Translations under genes and position numbers: made by a program
Shown: positions 25,456 through 34,620 of the stretch, in pieces
Layout of the letters: each line of letters begins with the position of its first letter
Position numbering within the stretch: position 1 is the first letter of the stretch
The notes under the pieces: generated by a model
What the model saw: the letters and a program-made list of their open reading frames with translations, nothing else
Databases searched by the model: none
What the model was told of the DNA's origin: nothing
Source: Arenibacter palladensis
GTDB lineage: Bacteria > Bacteroidota > Bacteroidia > Flavobacteriales > Flavobacteriaceae
Reading direction: 5' to 3'
Length of the DNA: 64,000 nt
Assembly (NCBI RefSeq): GCF_900129275.1
Contig: NZ_FQUX01000002.1
Span: forward strand, 561,795-625,794

Positions 25456-26331
25456 GTGGAAAAATATTTTGAAGGTTTCATCAATGCGATTGTAGGAACT
25501 GCGAACTGGACATGGAAATCCATAATATTCGAGGTTCCCTGGTATACCAATTATTTTTGGGGGCTTATAATTATTTCCCTTTTGGTATGGATGCTGGAAA
25601 TTTTGTTTCCTTGGCGCAAGGAACAATCTATTTTTAGAAGGGATTTTTGGTTGGACGGCTTTTATATGTTCTTCAATTTTTTCCTTTTCGCCATTGCCAT
25701 AAGTGGGTTTTACAAGTTATTGGGCCTTCTTTTCAGCGATTTGGGGATAAGGCAAAGTAGTCTTGCCCTTATCGATATGTCCCAATTTCCCAGTTGGCTT
25801 CAATTATTGATCTTTTTCCTTATTTTGGACTTTGTACAGTGGTTTACGCATATTTTGCTCCACAAATACCCATTTTTATGGAAATTCCATCAAATACACC
25901 ACAGCGTAAAAGAGATGGGGTTTGCAGCCCACTTGCGCTATCATTGGATGGAAAATGTATTCTATAAGCCCTTAAAAACCTTTGGTGTAATGATCTTGGG
26001 AGGTTTTGAACCCGAACAAGCCTATATTGTCCATTTCTTTGCTATAGCCATTGGGCATTTCAACCACGCCAATATTAAAATTACCTGGGGTCCTTTAAAA
26101 TACATTCTAAATAATCCAGTGATGCATTTATATCATCACGCCCATGATTTGCCCGATGGAAAATATGGGGTAAATTTTGGAATTAGCCTCAGTCTCTGGG
26201 ATTATATCTTTAAGACCAATTATATCCCCGAAGATAGTGGCACCATTGAACTGGGCTTTGAAGGGGATGAGAAAATTCCAAATTCTTTTTGGAAACAAAT
26301 AACCTACGGCCTAAAAAAGTCTAAGCCGTAG
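25456..26331 (+). CDS. Sterol desaturase / fatty acid hydroxylase family membrane protein (first of two)
   Basis: 291 residues with several transmembrane helices and the histidine boxes of the di-iron hydroxylase family: HILLHKYPFLWKFHQIHHS, HFNHAN and HLYHHAHD. It starts at GTG 25456, 33 bases after the cytochrome gene. The family hydroxylates or desaturates sterols, fatty acids and carotenoids; the substrate is not evident. Location after a sulfite dehydrogenase pair is unusual and may mean a shared transcript. Confidence 0.85.
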   Translation: MEKYFEGFINAIVGTANWTWKSIIFEVPWYTNYFWGLIIISLLVWMLEILFPWRKEQSIFRRDFWLDGFYMFFNFFLFAIAISGFYKLLGLLFSDLGIRQSSLALIDMSQFPSWLQLLIFFLILDFVQWFTHILLHKYPFLWKFHQIHHSVKEMGFAAHLRYHWMENVFYKPLKTFGVMILGGFEPEQAYIVHFFAIAIGHFNHANIKITWGPLKYILNNPVMHLYHHAHDLPDGKYGVNFGISLSLWDYIFKTNYIPEDSGTIELGFEGDEKIPNSFWKQITYGLKKSKP

Positions 26332-26333
26332 GT
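26302..26333 (+). terminator. Terminator overlapping the end of the sterol desaturase gene
   Basis: A 9-bp stem ACCTACGGC (26302-26310) / GCCGTAGGT (26325-26333) with a 14-base loop covers the last codons and stop, followed by ATTTCTTATTTT. Confidence 0.7.
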
Positions 26334-26398
26334 ATTTCTTATTTTGGAATAATTGTGGGGTCCTATTTAAAATAAAGACCCCTATTTGCAGAAGTCTT

Positions 26399-28684
26399 TT
26401 ACAGTAGAATGTTTAGACCAACCACAACTGATCTTCCCATATTCAAAATACCATCACTTTTCAGACGGGATAGATGGGCAATGTATTTTTTATCCAATAG
26501 GTTGTTAGCACTAATATTGATATTCATAGATTTTTTCAAAAATTGAATATCCCCTCCAATACCAGCATTTAAAAGGGAGTACCCAGGGGTAACTGTTTCA
26601 AAAGCACTCACTTTCCCCTGCTTAAAGGTGGTATTCAAGGAAACGAACGCATTGGATCTTAGCCACCATCCCTTGGCATTGTTGAACTCTACCCTCAAAG
26701 TATTGGTCAATTTATTAGCGGGTATCAAAGGTAATGCTTCACCGGACTGCAATTCACCGAACACCGTTTGATAACTACTCTCTATATGCAACCAATCGTA
26801 TGGATGGGGGTGCAAATGAAATCCAATTTCCCCTCCGTATAATATGGCATCTTGTTGTAGGTAGTTGTAAACAGGGGTTTCATCCATAACGGTTCCACTT
26901 GGTGCTATGTAGATATAATCCCTTATACTGTTGTGAAAACCATTTAGAAAAAATTCATAATGTTCATTTTGAAATTCCAATGCCAGATCAATTTGAAGGT
27001 TTTGCTCGTTCTTTAGGTCCCTATTTCCAATTTCAAACCTATTGGTACCCTCATGGGTACCATAGGAAGTAAGTTCTGCCAAATTGGGAGCCCTAAACCC
27101 AGTAGCCACATTGATCCTACCAGTAAATTGCTCGGAAATATTGTTCTTGTATCCAAAGGCGCCATTAAAGCTATTAAAGTTACGTTTTAAAGGAGCAATA
27201 TATCCTTCTTCCAAGCTACTCCCATAGGCCTTGGCATCTATTTGCCTATGATCATAGCGCAGTCCCACTTGAAAATCGTTGTTTTGATCGAGGTGGAAAT
27301 GGGTTGTCCCCAAAAATCCTATATCTTGGGTAGTGGCATCCGGAATTAAAATCTCTTCCCCATAATTTTTATTGGTTTGATAAATTCCTTGCACGCCAAC
27401 AACAGTTTCAAACTTGCCCGATTTAGGGAGATGGTACTGAAGGTTATAATTAAAGGTGTTAAGCTTCATATCCAAAGCAGCTTCTTCATGACCTTCTTCT
27501 TCCGCATGGTCTTCTTCCTCTTCCTCGTGGTCCTCTTCCTCTTCCTCATGGTGATCGTGGTCTTCAAACTCCTTTCGGTTATTTCCAATATAACCTAAGG
27601 TGATGTCCAAATTGGTGTTGTTGAAAAATATCTTGGTGTTGGAGCTCAAAATGTGGTTATCCAATTTTTGATAAGGCAGATCAGGTGTTCTGGAGGTGGT
27701 TTGCAAACCCACCTCTTCCGGAATCCCCAAATTGGATTGGTTGTAATTGTATCTGATATCACTTTTAAAGGAGGTTGCCTGATACCCCAATCCCGCTTTT
27801 AAATCTTTCTCATTGAACCGGGAGTTGGTAACCCTATTGCCATCCCCACCTAAATAATCAACATGGTTATTGGTTGCCAAACGCAAAAGATATTTAAATT
27901 TTTCTCCTGAGGTTCTTATTCCAGCACCACTGCTTATACCCAGGGTATTGCTATTGTAGTTGAAATTTATATCGCCCTCCGTGCTGTTAGGGGATGCAAA
28001 TTTTTCAGGGTTTAAATAAAGTACTCCCCCCATGGCATCGGATCCATATAAAAGGGAAGCGGGACCCTTTATTACCTCAACACTTTCTATTCCCGCCTCG
28101 TTTACCCCTAGACCATGTTCTGCCCCAAACTGTTGGTTTTCCAAGCGAATACCTTGCGTATAAACCAAAACACGGTTTGATGTAAGCCCGCGGATTACTG
28201 GTTTTCCTATACCCACACCGGTAGAAACCACATCCACCCCGGGAATGGCGCCTATACCTTCCACAAGCGTTGGGGCCCCTTGGTTCTTAAGCGATGAAAG
28301 TTTAGCATACTCTACCTTCATAACGTTTTCTCGCTGTAATTTATGAAATGGGGTAGATACAATAACTTCTTCCATTTCAATGGCACTAGGAAGCAATGAA
28401 ATATCCAAGGTATTACTGCCTTTTTCTATGGTGATATTTCCGGAAAACGTTTGAAAACCGATATATGAGGCTACAATTTTATAGGTACCAGTGGGTAAAC
28501 CTTCAATTTTGTATTCCCCTGCATTATCGGTAACAGCCCCCTTTTCCATTTGCGGAAAATAAATGGAGACCTGTTCCAGACCCTCTTGGTTCTCCTTATT
28601 GCTTATTTTCCCGGCTAAGGTGTTTTGGGAATTCACGGATATATATGTCAAAATGCACAGCAATGACAGAATTGAATTTTTCAT
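26399..28684 (-). CDS. TonB-dependent receptor with His/Glu-rich stretch, probable metal receptor
   Basis: 761 residues: signal peptide (1-19), CarboxypepD_reg-like beta-sandwich (about 23-105), plug domain (about 120-225; GKPVIRGLTSNRVLVY, GPASLLYGSDAMGG), and a 22-strand barrel ending in a typical GRSVVVGLNILL strand. Residues 372-401 are an uninterrupted run of His, Glu and Asp (DNA 27482-27571). It falls in a barrel loop region and likely faces outside. Such loops occur in zinc, copper or nickel receptors. A small His-rich gene lies 238 bases upstream. Confidence 0.9.
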   Translation of the reverse strand: MKNSILSLLCILTYISVNSQNTLAGKISNKENQEGLEQVSIYFPQMEKGAVTDNAGEYKIEGLPTGTYKIVASYIGFQTFSGNITIEKGSNTLDISLLPSAIEMEEVIVSTPFHKLQRENVMKVEYAKLSSLKNQGAPTLVEGIGAIPGVDVVSTGVGIGKPVIRGLTSNRVLVYTQGIRLENQQFGAEHGLGVNEAGIESVEVIKGPASLLYGSDAMGGVLYLNPEKFASPNSTEGDINFNYNSNTLGISSGAGIRTSGEKFKYLLRLATNNHVDYLGGDGNRVTNSRFNEKDLKAGLGYQATSFKSDIRYNYNQSNLGIPEEVGLQTTSRTPDLPYQKLDNHILSSNTKIFFNNTNLDITLGYIGNNRKEFEDHDHHEEEEEDHEEEEEDHAEEEGHEEAALDMKLNTFNYNLQYHLPKSGKFETVVGVQGIYQTNKNYGEEILIPDATTQDIGFLGTTHFHLDQNNDFQVGLRYDHRQIDAKAYGSSLEEGYIAPLKRNFNSFNGAFGYKNNISEQFTGRINVATGFRAPNLAELTSYGTHEGTNRFEIGNRDLKNEQNLQIDLALEFQNEHYEFFLNGFHNSIRDYIYIAPSGTVMDETPVYNYLQQDAILYGGEIGFHLHPHPYDWLHIESSYQTVFGELQSGEALPLIPANKLTNTLRVEFNNAKGWWLRSNAFVSLNTTFKQGKVSAFETVTPGYSLLNAGIGGDIQFLKKSMNINISANNLLDKKYIAHLSRLKSDGILNMGRSVVVGLNILL

Positions 28685-28922
28685 TTATTTTTTTTTATAA
28701 GTAAGGGTGAGAACTGCCTAGTGGCGAATCACCTCCAAAGTATTGTTTAAAATTGCTTGGTGTACTTATATGGTAAGTCCTTAAATCCTCCAAAATGCCC
28801 TAGTTTAAGACCTAATGAGGTTTAGATACAATACCACATGTCTGGGCCGGCTCTTAATTAATATAGTGTTTCACGGACATAAAGAAAGCATGTCCGAGAT
28901 TATATAAGTCCGGTGAATAAAT

Positions 28923-29255
28923 TTACAAAGTGGATGGAGGTCCCCTTCTGGAGAAATGAAGTTTCTGATATTTATTTAAAAAATTATAAAAGTTTATAAT
29001 TTTCTCTGATTTCTTTTTGACCGTAATTGTAGTAAATTCCTGTTGAGAATGCGTGTAATAATGGGTAAGGTTAAATTTATGGTAATCACAATCCAATTCT
29101 ACTTCATGTATATGCAACTTACCTTTTTCTTTACAAACAAAGGTATGGTGCTCAAAGATGGCATGTTTTAATTTTAAAACGGAAGGTAGGGCTATTAAAC
29201 CGACCAAGAGGACGGCAATAAAAGAAAAGGTTATATTTCTGAAATATATCTTCAC
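28923..29255 (-). CDS. Small His/Cys-rich envelope protein of unknown family
   Basis: 110 residues. A single N-terminal hydrophobic segment (about 8-27) serves as signal anchor or signal peptide. The next 40 residues hold eight His and two Cys (His31, 36, 37, 48, 50, 59, 65, 69; Cys41, Cys56), then a lysine-rich tail. The pattern suggests periplasmic metal binding. I do not recognise a named family. It lies directly upstream of the TonB receptor with the His/Glu stretch, on the same strand, so a shared role in metal uptake is a reasonable inference. Confidence 0.65.
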   Translation of the reverse strand: MKIYFRNITFSFIAVLLVGLIALPSVLKLKHAIFEHHTFVCKEKGKLHIHEVELDCDYHKFNLTHYYTHSQQEFTTITVKKKSEKIINFYNFLNKYQKLHFSRRGPPSTL

Positions 29256-29449
29256 CCTTCAAATCTAGTTGTATCCCAACAAAATGATTGTTAAGAAAAA
29301 TATAATTTGTGATTTTGCTACTATTATCATAAGCCCAAGCTAAAAACCAATTAGTGGCTTTAACAAACCTTGGATATTAAACAATTTCCCGGAACTATTT
29401 GATCTGTATTTCCGTAGAATGAATGGTTTCTCCTATGATATTGCTCCAT

Positions 29450-29770
29450 TCACTTAAGAATGAAGCCAAGGCCCATACGGCTCAACATCTTTTTTTCGAA
29501 TTCCCAAAAGAATTTGAACTGACCGAACAACCATCCATAAATAACCAAGAGGAATTGATAAATGGGAAAAATCAACAATATTCTAAAGATTAAATAGATA
29601 AGGCCTCCCCAAAGAAAATCAGGGGAAAAATTCTCCCTATTCAGTCCTATCCAATTTAGAAAGGGCTTTGCAGCATAAACCGCAGATGAACCAGTAATGG
29701 AGAATACTATAAAAATTATTGCGAGCTGGAAATTGGAGCTTACTCCCCAACGTTGTTTTAATTTCTTCAT
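29450..29770 (-). CDS. Conserved small membrane protein (DUF6787-like)
   Basis: 106 residues with two transmembrane segments (LAIIFIVFSITGSSAVYAAKPF; LIYLIFRILLIFPIYQFLLVIYG), a basic N-terminus (KKLKQRWGV) and an aromatic C-terminal part (FKFFWEFEKKMLSRMG). I recall this family as a domain of unknown function found in Bacteroidetes; the exact DUF number is from memory. A TAnnTTTG promoter (29788-29795, minus strand) lies 18 bases upstream of the start. Confidence 0.72.
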   Translation of the reverse strand: MKKLKQRWGVSSNFQLAIIFIVFSITGSSAVYAAKPFLNWIGLNRENFSPDFLWGGLIYLIFRILLIFPIYQFLLVIYGWLFGQFKFFWEFEKKMLSRMGLGFILK

Positions 29771-29787
29771 ACCTTAAAAAATCATTA

Positions 29788-29795
29788 CAAAGATA
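29788..29795 (-). promoter_or_regulatory. -7 promoter element TATCTTTG for the small membrane protein gene
   Basis: On the minus strand TATCTTTG matches the Bacteroidetes -7 consensus TAnnTTTG. It sits 18 bases before the ATG at 29770 and just before the end of the upstream lipoprotein gene. Confidence 0.5.
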
Positions 29796-29800
29796 ACTTT

Positions 29801-30256
29801 TTATACGCGGGGAACAAATGGTCCCAATCTTTGATTGTATTTGCGCTGAAAATAAATAAAGTAATTGTACAATTTATAATTTACTTCGTACCCGTAATCT
29901 ATATTAGGGTCATAATCTATTCGGAGCTCATAAAGATTGGAATTATATCTAAAGGGTTGCATTACCCTCTGGTTCCATTCTATAACCATAATCCTATTCC
30001 TATTTTCCAAAAAGGATTGGGAATAATAGCCTTCAGGCCTGGCGATACTTTGAAGCCAAAAATCGAAGCCCGGTTCTATTATGATTATTTCATATTCCGT
30101 TTTATCATCCCTAATGGTTATAGTGTCTCCCTCCGTTTGGGAAAATGCTGCCTTCTCTTCGTCCGTCACAGAAATAGCCTGCTTGCTACTGGTACAATTG
30201 GCCAATGATAAAACAAACAGGGTTACAACCCCTATGGTAAATAAAATCTTTTTCAT
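29801..30256 (-). CDS. Lipoprotein of unknown function (DUF6146-like)
   Basis: I choose the ATG at 30256 (151 residues), because it gives a clean lipoprotein signal (MKKILFTIGV, then LSLANC, Cys21); an ATG 13 codons upstream would place a charged segment in front of it. The mature part has a conserved aromatic core: EYEIIIIEPGFDFWL, ARPEGYYSQSFLENRN, VIEWNQR, and ending NYKLYNYFIYFQRKYNQRLG. I recall it as a Bacteroidetes domain of unknown function. It is likely attached to the inner or outer membrane. Confidence 0.75.
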   Translation of the reverse strand: MKKILFTIGVVTLFVLSLANCTSSKQAISVTDEEKAAFSQTEGDTITIRDDKTEYEIIIIEPGFDFWLQSIARPEGYYSQSFLENRNRIMVIEWNQRVMQPFRYNSNLYELRIDYDPNIDYGYEVNYKLYNYFIYFQRKYNQRLGPFVPRV

Positions 30257-30368
30257 CGCGTATATGTTTAAACGGTCATGGATATAATGTTTCATTACAC
30301 AGTTTTTTTAGGCCTAATGCCTTGGATGAACAGTGTAAACCATTTCTCCAATTCCTACCTATAAGATA

Positions 30369-30400
30369 CAAAAAAAGCCATTTATGTTACAAATGGCTTT
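30369..30400 (-). terminator. Terminator after the DUF937 gene
   Basis: A 10-bp perfect stem AAAGCCATTT (30374-30383) / AAATGGCTTT (30391-30400) with a 7-base loop and a T-run on the minus strand lies 22 bases past the stop codon. Confidence 0.82.
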
Positions 30401-30421
30401 CCTTATATTATGTTAAAACTA

Positions 30422-31054
30422 TTACTTACCAAAAAGTCCGCCGAGCAAACCTCCCAATCCACTTTTCTTTTTGCTTGTTCCCATAACCATACCAGCAACA
30501 TCGTCCAGTACACTGCCATCGCCGTCCGCATCCAACAAAGTTGTAATTAAGCTCTGATTCTGTTCTGGTTGTCCGCCAAGCATACTGCCCAACAAGCTAT
30601 TTAACCCATTGGCATCATTTACATTGCTTTGTGCCTTTTGTTTGCCCAAGTAGGCCATTACCAAAGGTGCAGCAATTTTAAGGATTTGGGCAACCGTCCC
30701 TGCATCCAATCCAGATTTCTGACTTAGGGCATTCTCAACATTGGCCTGTTTTCCTCCAAAAACATGGCCTAAAATACCGGCACCATCATTTATAACGGAT
30801 TGATCCACACCACCACCAAACAAACCACCAAGATTATCCAACAGTCCACCATCATGTTTGGAAGAAAGGGCGTTCATTAGACCTTCAGCCCCTTTTGGGG
30901 AAGAAACGTTCTTCTTCATGGCACCCAATAAAAGTGGCATAGCCATGCTCAACACGTCTGCCGTTTTGTTTTCCGGTTGTCCAGTTTGGCTTGCAACCCC
31001 GCTAATTAATTGTTTGCCCATTGGGCTACTTAAAAGATCCAATAATCCTGACAT
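30422..31054 (-). CDS. DUF937 domain protein
   Basis: 210 residues, no signal peptide. It is built of the glycine-, leucine- and alanine-rich repeats of DUF937 (GLLDLLSSPMGKQLISGVA, LSMAMPLLLGAMKKN, GILGHVFGGKQ, LKIAAPLVMAYLGK) and ends in a glycine-rich tail (GLGGLLGGLFGK). A short DADGDGSVLDDVAG segment looks like a calcium-binding DxDxDG loop. Function unknown. It follows serA on the same strand with an 84-base gap. Confidence 0.85.
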   Translation of the reverse strand: MSGLLDLLSSPMGKQLISGVASQTGQPENKTADVLSMAMPLLLGAMKKNVSSPKGAEGLMNALSSKHDGGLLDNLGGLFGGGVDQSVINDGAGILGHVFGGKQANVENALSQKSGLDAGTVAQILKIAAPLVMAYLGKQKAQSNVNDANGLNSLLGSMLGGQPEQNQSLITTLLDADGDGSVLDDVAGMVMGTSKKKSGLGGLLGGLFGK

Positions 31055-31138
31055 TTTTATTAGTGTTATAATTAATATTTATTATGCCTTAATATACAAA
31101 AAAGTGTTTGAACAGATCGATTTTTTTCCGCGACCACA

Positions 31139-32089
31139 TTATTTATAAAGATCAATGATCTGTGTGGCCAGTTCCATTCCTATCCTATCCTGGGCCTCTT
31201 CGGTTGCCGCACCAATATGTGGACTAAGGGAAATATCCGGATGCATTAAAATCCTTAGTTCCGGAATGGGTTCGGATTCATAGACATCCAAACCTGCAAA
31301 GGCCACTTTCCCACTTTCCAAAGCATCAACCAGGGCCACCTCATCCAAAATACCCCCACGGGCAGCGTTTACAATGCCAACACCGTCTTTCATTAAACCA
31401 AATTCCCTTTGACCTATAATATAGGATTTTTGGGCAGGAACGTGGAGGCTAATAAAATCAGCCGTTTTCAATAAGTTTTCCAGGGGCGTGCTTCTAAGAT
31501 CAAAAGAAATTGATCGGTTATCAAAAAAGGGAACGGTCACAGTGGCCTCATCCAAAAAAGGGTCGGTAAAAATAACCTTCATACCAATCCCCAAAGCTAT
31601 TCTGGCAGTTGCCACTCCAATTCTTCCAAACCCTATAATTCCCAAAGTCTTACCTCGCAGTTCAATTCCCTTGGCATAGGCATTTTTAAGTTTCTTAAAA
31701 TTACTATCTCCTTCCAATGGCATATTTCTGTTGGCATCGTGCAAGAATCTTACTCCACTGAACAAATGGGCAAAAACCAATTCGGCCACAGAGGAAGATG
31801 AGGCTTCCGGGGTATTGATGACATGTATGCCTTTGGATTTGGCATATTCCACATCTATATTGTCCATTCCCACGCCACCCCGGCCAATAATTTTCAAGGC
31901 AGGGCAACCATCTATAACATCTTTAAAAACTTTAGTGGAGCTTCTGACCAGCAGCACTGAAACCTTATTTTGATTAATGTAAGATATAAGCTGTTCTTGT
32001 GCCACATTCACCGCCAAAACCTCAAAACCGGCATTTTCCAGGGTCTGTTTGCCACTTTTTGATATTCCGTCGTTTGCTAAAATTTTCAT
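31139..32089 (-). CDS. serA: D-3-phosphoglycerate dehydrogenase (D-2-hydroxyacid dehydrogenase family)
   Basis: 316 residues, the short form without an ACT regulatory domain. It has the NAD-binding GIIGFGRIG motif, the catalytic set Arg (NAARGGILDE), Glu (YESEPIPE) and His (SPHIGAATEEA), and the N-terminal substrate segment LLVRSSTKV. It oxidises 3-phosphoglycerate, the first step of serine synthesis. It lies 151 bases after serC on the same strand, which supports the assignment over other hydroxyacid dehydrogenases. Confidence 0.9.
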   Translation of the reverse strand: MKILANDGISKSGKQTLENAGFEVLAVNVAQEQLISYINQNKVSVLLVRSSTKVFKDVIDGCPALKIIGRGGVGMDNIDVEYAKSKGIHVINTPEASSSSVAELVFAHLFSGVRFLHDANRNMPLEGDSNFKKLKNAYAKGIELRGKTLGIIGFGRIGVATARIALGIGMKVIFTDPFLDEATVTVPFFDNRSISFDLRSTPLENLLKTADFISLHVPAQKSYIIGQREFGLMKDGVGIVNAARGGILDEVALVDALESGKVAFAGLDVYESEPIPELRILMHPDISLSPHIGAATEEAQDRIGMELATQIIDLYK

Positions 32090-32240
32090 GCTAAATATTA
32101 ATTATTATACTTTAAAGTTAGAATTGGAACATAACTGATCCATCCAGTTTATTTAAGGAATATTTTGTTGTATTGCATTGTTATTGGTGTAGGCAAAATG
32201 CCGTTCCACAACAACAGGCCCAAGCCCCACAACTGAACTT

Positions 32241-33305
32241 TTAGGCTTTTCGCTCCAATTCGCTCATAACATCTACCAAGGTTCCCACACTCTCCAAAGG
32301 AAGGGCATTGTACATGGAAGCCCTATATCCTCCAACGGAACGATGTCCGTTTATCCCGCTTATTCCAGCCTCCTTGCACATTCCTTCAAATACATCCTTC
32401 AGCTTTTCCTCTGCCAAGGTAAAGGTTGCGTTCATATTGGAACGGTCTTCTTTATGGGCATAGCCGTTGAACAACGGATTCAAATCTATCTCCGAATACA
32501 ATAGCTGGGCTTTCTTTTCATTTACCTCTTCAATAGCAGCGATTCCTCCCAACTTTTGGAGCCACTCCAGCGTAAGCATGGATACATAAACTGGAAATAC
32601 AGCAGGGGTATTGAACATACTTTCCTTCTCTATATGCACCTTATAATCCAACATAGACGGTATTTTTCGGCTTACCCTGCCTAGGATTTCCTCTTTCACC
32701 ACTACTAGAGTGGTCCCGGCGGGACCCATATTTTTTTGGGCACCTGCATAAATTAGGTCGAATTGTGAAAAATCCAATTGTCTGGAAAATATATCGGAAC
32801 TCATATCACATACCAAAGTAGCTTCCGTTTTTGGAAATTTCTTTATCTGTGTTCCAAAAATGGTATTATTGGAAGTAAGATGCAGGTAGTCCAAGTCGCT
32901 TGGAATAGAATAACCCTTGGGGATATAGCTAAAATTCTCATCTTTGGATGAACCCACTTCAATGACCTCTCCAAAAAGCTTAGCTTCCTTTAGCGCTTTA
33001 TCGGCCCAGGTACCAGTATTAAGATATCCGGCCTTCTTTTCCAATAAATTATAGGCTACCATTAAAAACTCCATGCTAGCACCGCCTTGTAGGAACAAAG
33101 CTTGATAGCCTTTGCCTTCCAAATCCAACAGCTCCAGGGCCAAGGATCTGGCTTTATCCATTACAGCGACAAAATCCTTACTTCTATGTGAAATTTCGAT
33201 TAGGGAAAGTCCCAATCCATTAAAATCCAACACGGCCTCAGAAGCTTTTATGATTACTTCCTGTGGCAGGATACAAGGTCCGGCACTAAAATTATGTTTC
33301 TTCAT
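32241..33305 (-). CDS. serC: Phosphoserine aminotransferase
   Basis: 354 residues, class V PLP fold. It starts with HNFSAGPCILP, has FLQGGASMEF, and carries the PLP lysine Lys191 in YAGAQKNMGPAG; HRSVGGYRASMYNA near the C-terminus is the family signature. It converts 3-phosphohydroxypyruvate to phosphoserine (and serves in pyridoxal synthesis). It lies upstream of serA and downstream of the acyl-CoA reductase gene. Confidence 0.96.
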   Translation of the reverse strand: MKKHNFSAGPCILPQEVIIKASEAVLDFNGLGLSLIEISHRSKDFVAVMDKARSLALELLDLEGKGYQALFLQGGASMEFLMVAYNLLEKKAGYLNTGTWADKALKEAKLFGEVIEVGSSKDENFSYIPKGYSIPSDLDYLHLTSNNTIFGTQIKKFPKTEATLVCDMSSDIFSRQLDFSQFDLIYAGAQKNMGPAGTTLVVVKEEILGRVSRKIPSMLDYKVHIEKESMFNTPAVFPVYVSMLTLEWLQKLGGIAAIEEVNEKKAQLLYSEIDLNPLFNGYAHKEDRSNMNATFTLAEEKLKDVFEGMCKEAGISGINGHRSVGGYRASMYNALPLESVGTLVDVMSELERKA

Positions 33306-33520
33306 TTATCACTAATTAGGGTTATTCAAAGATTGCATTGCATCTCCGAGAGGTTAAAAAAATATTGCAATTTCCAAGTAGCAAGGAACTTAATTATTTT
33401 CATCCATTGTTCGTACTACACCGGTTATTGGGTTATTTTTAATTTTGGTTACACTTTTTTCAAAGGATAAAGGTCATAAATATTTTAGGAAATAGGGTAG
33501 TGGCTAGCTAAATTATTGTA

Positions 33521-34582
33521 TTATGTTTTCAACAAAAAATCAACAGTATCAATATTATCCGCATAATCCGTTAAAGATGGTTTTTGGGTTTGTCCAAATG
33601 CCACCTCATCTTCTATAAATCCTTTGGCCACGAAACATTGAATCCTATCCTTTTCATTGGTCAGCCTAATTTTTAATTCCTCCGGGGATTCATAGAACTC
33701 GTAAAAAACGGTCGCAATGGGCGAAGCATAATTTTTATCCTCCTTCAGCATAAGGAAACCATTTTCCAAAATTTTATATAAACTCATTAGGTACACGGCC
33801 TTGTTATAGTCATAATTGTTGGCGTACTTATGTTGTTCAATAATGGTATTATAAGGGTAAAGGGCCTTAAACAGTGCATCAAAATTATAATTTACCGGAA
33901 CAAATAATTTGGAAACACTTCTGCAGCCCAATCCGTAATACCTAAAAATATCCTCGCCCAGTGCGGCCAACTCATCATTGGTTTCATTCCCGCTAAGGAT
34001 GGCCACCGAATTCCTATTTCTCCTAATGATATTAGGTTTTTTTCCAAAATAATGTTCAAAATAGCGAGACGTATTGTCGCTTCCCGTGGCAATAACGGCA
34101 TCAAAATTTTCCAGTTTACCTTCTGAAAAAGAAATTTGATCTTTTAAAGAAGGCACCAATTCAATTAAATATTGAGCAATAAAAGGCAATAAAATTTTAT
34201 CGTTGGAGGATAGTTTCACCAAGACTTTGTTTCCTGTTATCAGAGCACTTAGGAAGTCATGGAAACCTACCAAAGGGATATTTCCCGCCATGATCAGGGC
34301 TACGGTCTTAGGCTTGTTTTTATTCAAATCATAGGAGGATAACCAATTTTCAAGTTGTGAAGGGGTAAGTAAATCTGCCCAACTTTCTAAACTAAATAAA
34401 ATATTTTCTGGAGTAAACCAGCCATTTCTATGTCCGGCCAGTATAAGTATTTCATCGAATTTTACAAACCATGCATACTGAATATCATCTATTTGAGTTT
34501 TGTTTTTAGCATATTTGCAGTATTCTTTAAAAAAACTACCAAGTTTAACAAAAGCATTAAGTCTATGTCTAAGGTCAGTCAT
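33521..34582 (-). CDS. Acyl-CoA reductase (LuxC-like)
   Basis: 353 residues with the LuxC fold: VALIMAGNIPLVGFHDFLSAL (nucleotide-binding), GNKVLVKLSSND, ATGSDNTSRYFEHYFGKKPNIIRRNRNSVAILSG, and the catalytic cysteine region DIFRYYGLGCRSVSKLFVP. LuxC enzymes reduce acyl-CoA or acyl groups to aldehydes with NADPH. No luxD/luxE or luciferase is near. In flavobacteria I recall this gene next to the ferredoxin and serC, which suggests a housekeeping redox role. Confidence 0.85.
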   Translation of the reverse strand: MTDLRHRLNAFVKLGSFFKEYCKYAKNKTQIDDIQYAWFVKFDEILILAGHRNGWFTPENILFSLESWADLLTPSQLENWLSSYDLNKNKPKTVALIMAGNIPLVGFHDFLSALITGNKVLVKLSSNDKILLPFIAQYLIELVPSLKDQISFSEGKLENFDAVIATGSDNTSRYFEHYFGKKPNIIRRNRNSVAILSGNETNDELAALGEDIFRYYGLGCRSVSKLFVPVNYNFDALFKALYPYNTIIEQHKYANNYDYNKAVYLMSLYKILENGFLMLKEDKNYASPIATVFYEFYESPEELKIRLTNEKDRIQCFVAKGFIEDEVAFGQTQKPSLTDYADNIDTVDFLLKT

Positions 34583-34610
34583 TATATTTGTAAAAGATTT
34601 TATTAGGCTT

Positions 34611-34618
34611 TACCTTTG
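34611..34618 (+). promoter_or_regulatory. -7 element TACCTTTG of the ferredoxin promoter
   Basis: TACCTTTG matches TAnnTTTG. A -33 TTG lies at 34588-34590 with a 20-base spacer. The predicted start near 34625 leaves a leader of about 45 bases before the ferredoxin ATG. Confidence 0.65.
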
Positions 34619-34620
34619 TA

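Noticed and set aside
26356-26383. GGGGTC/GACCCC hairpin as terminator of the TonB receptor
   Set aside because: Only six base pairs and no T-tract on the minus strand; kept out of the features.
33521-34582. Bioluminescence locus because of the LuxC-like gene
   Set aside because: No luxA/B, luxD or luxE is present; the gene lies between ferredoxin and serine biosynthesis.
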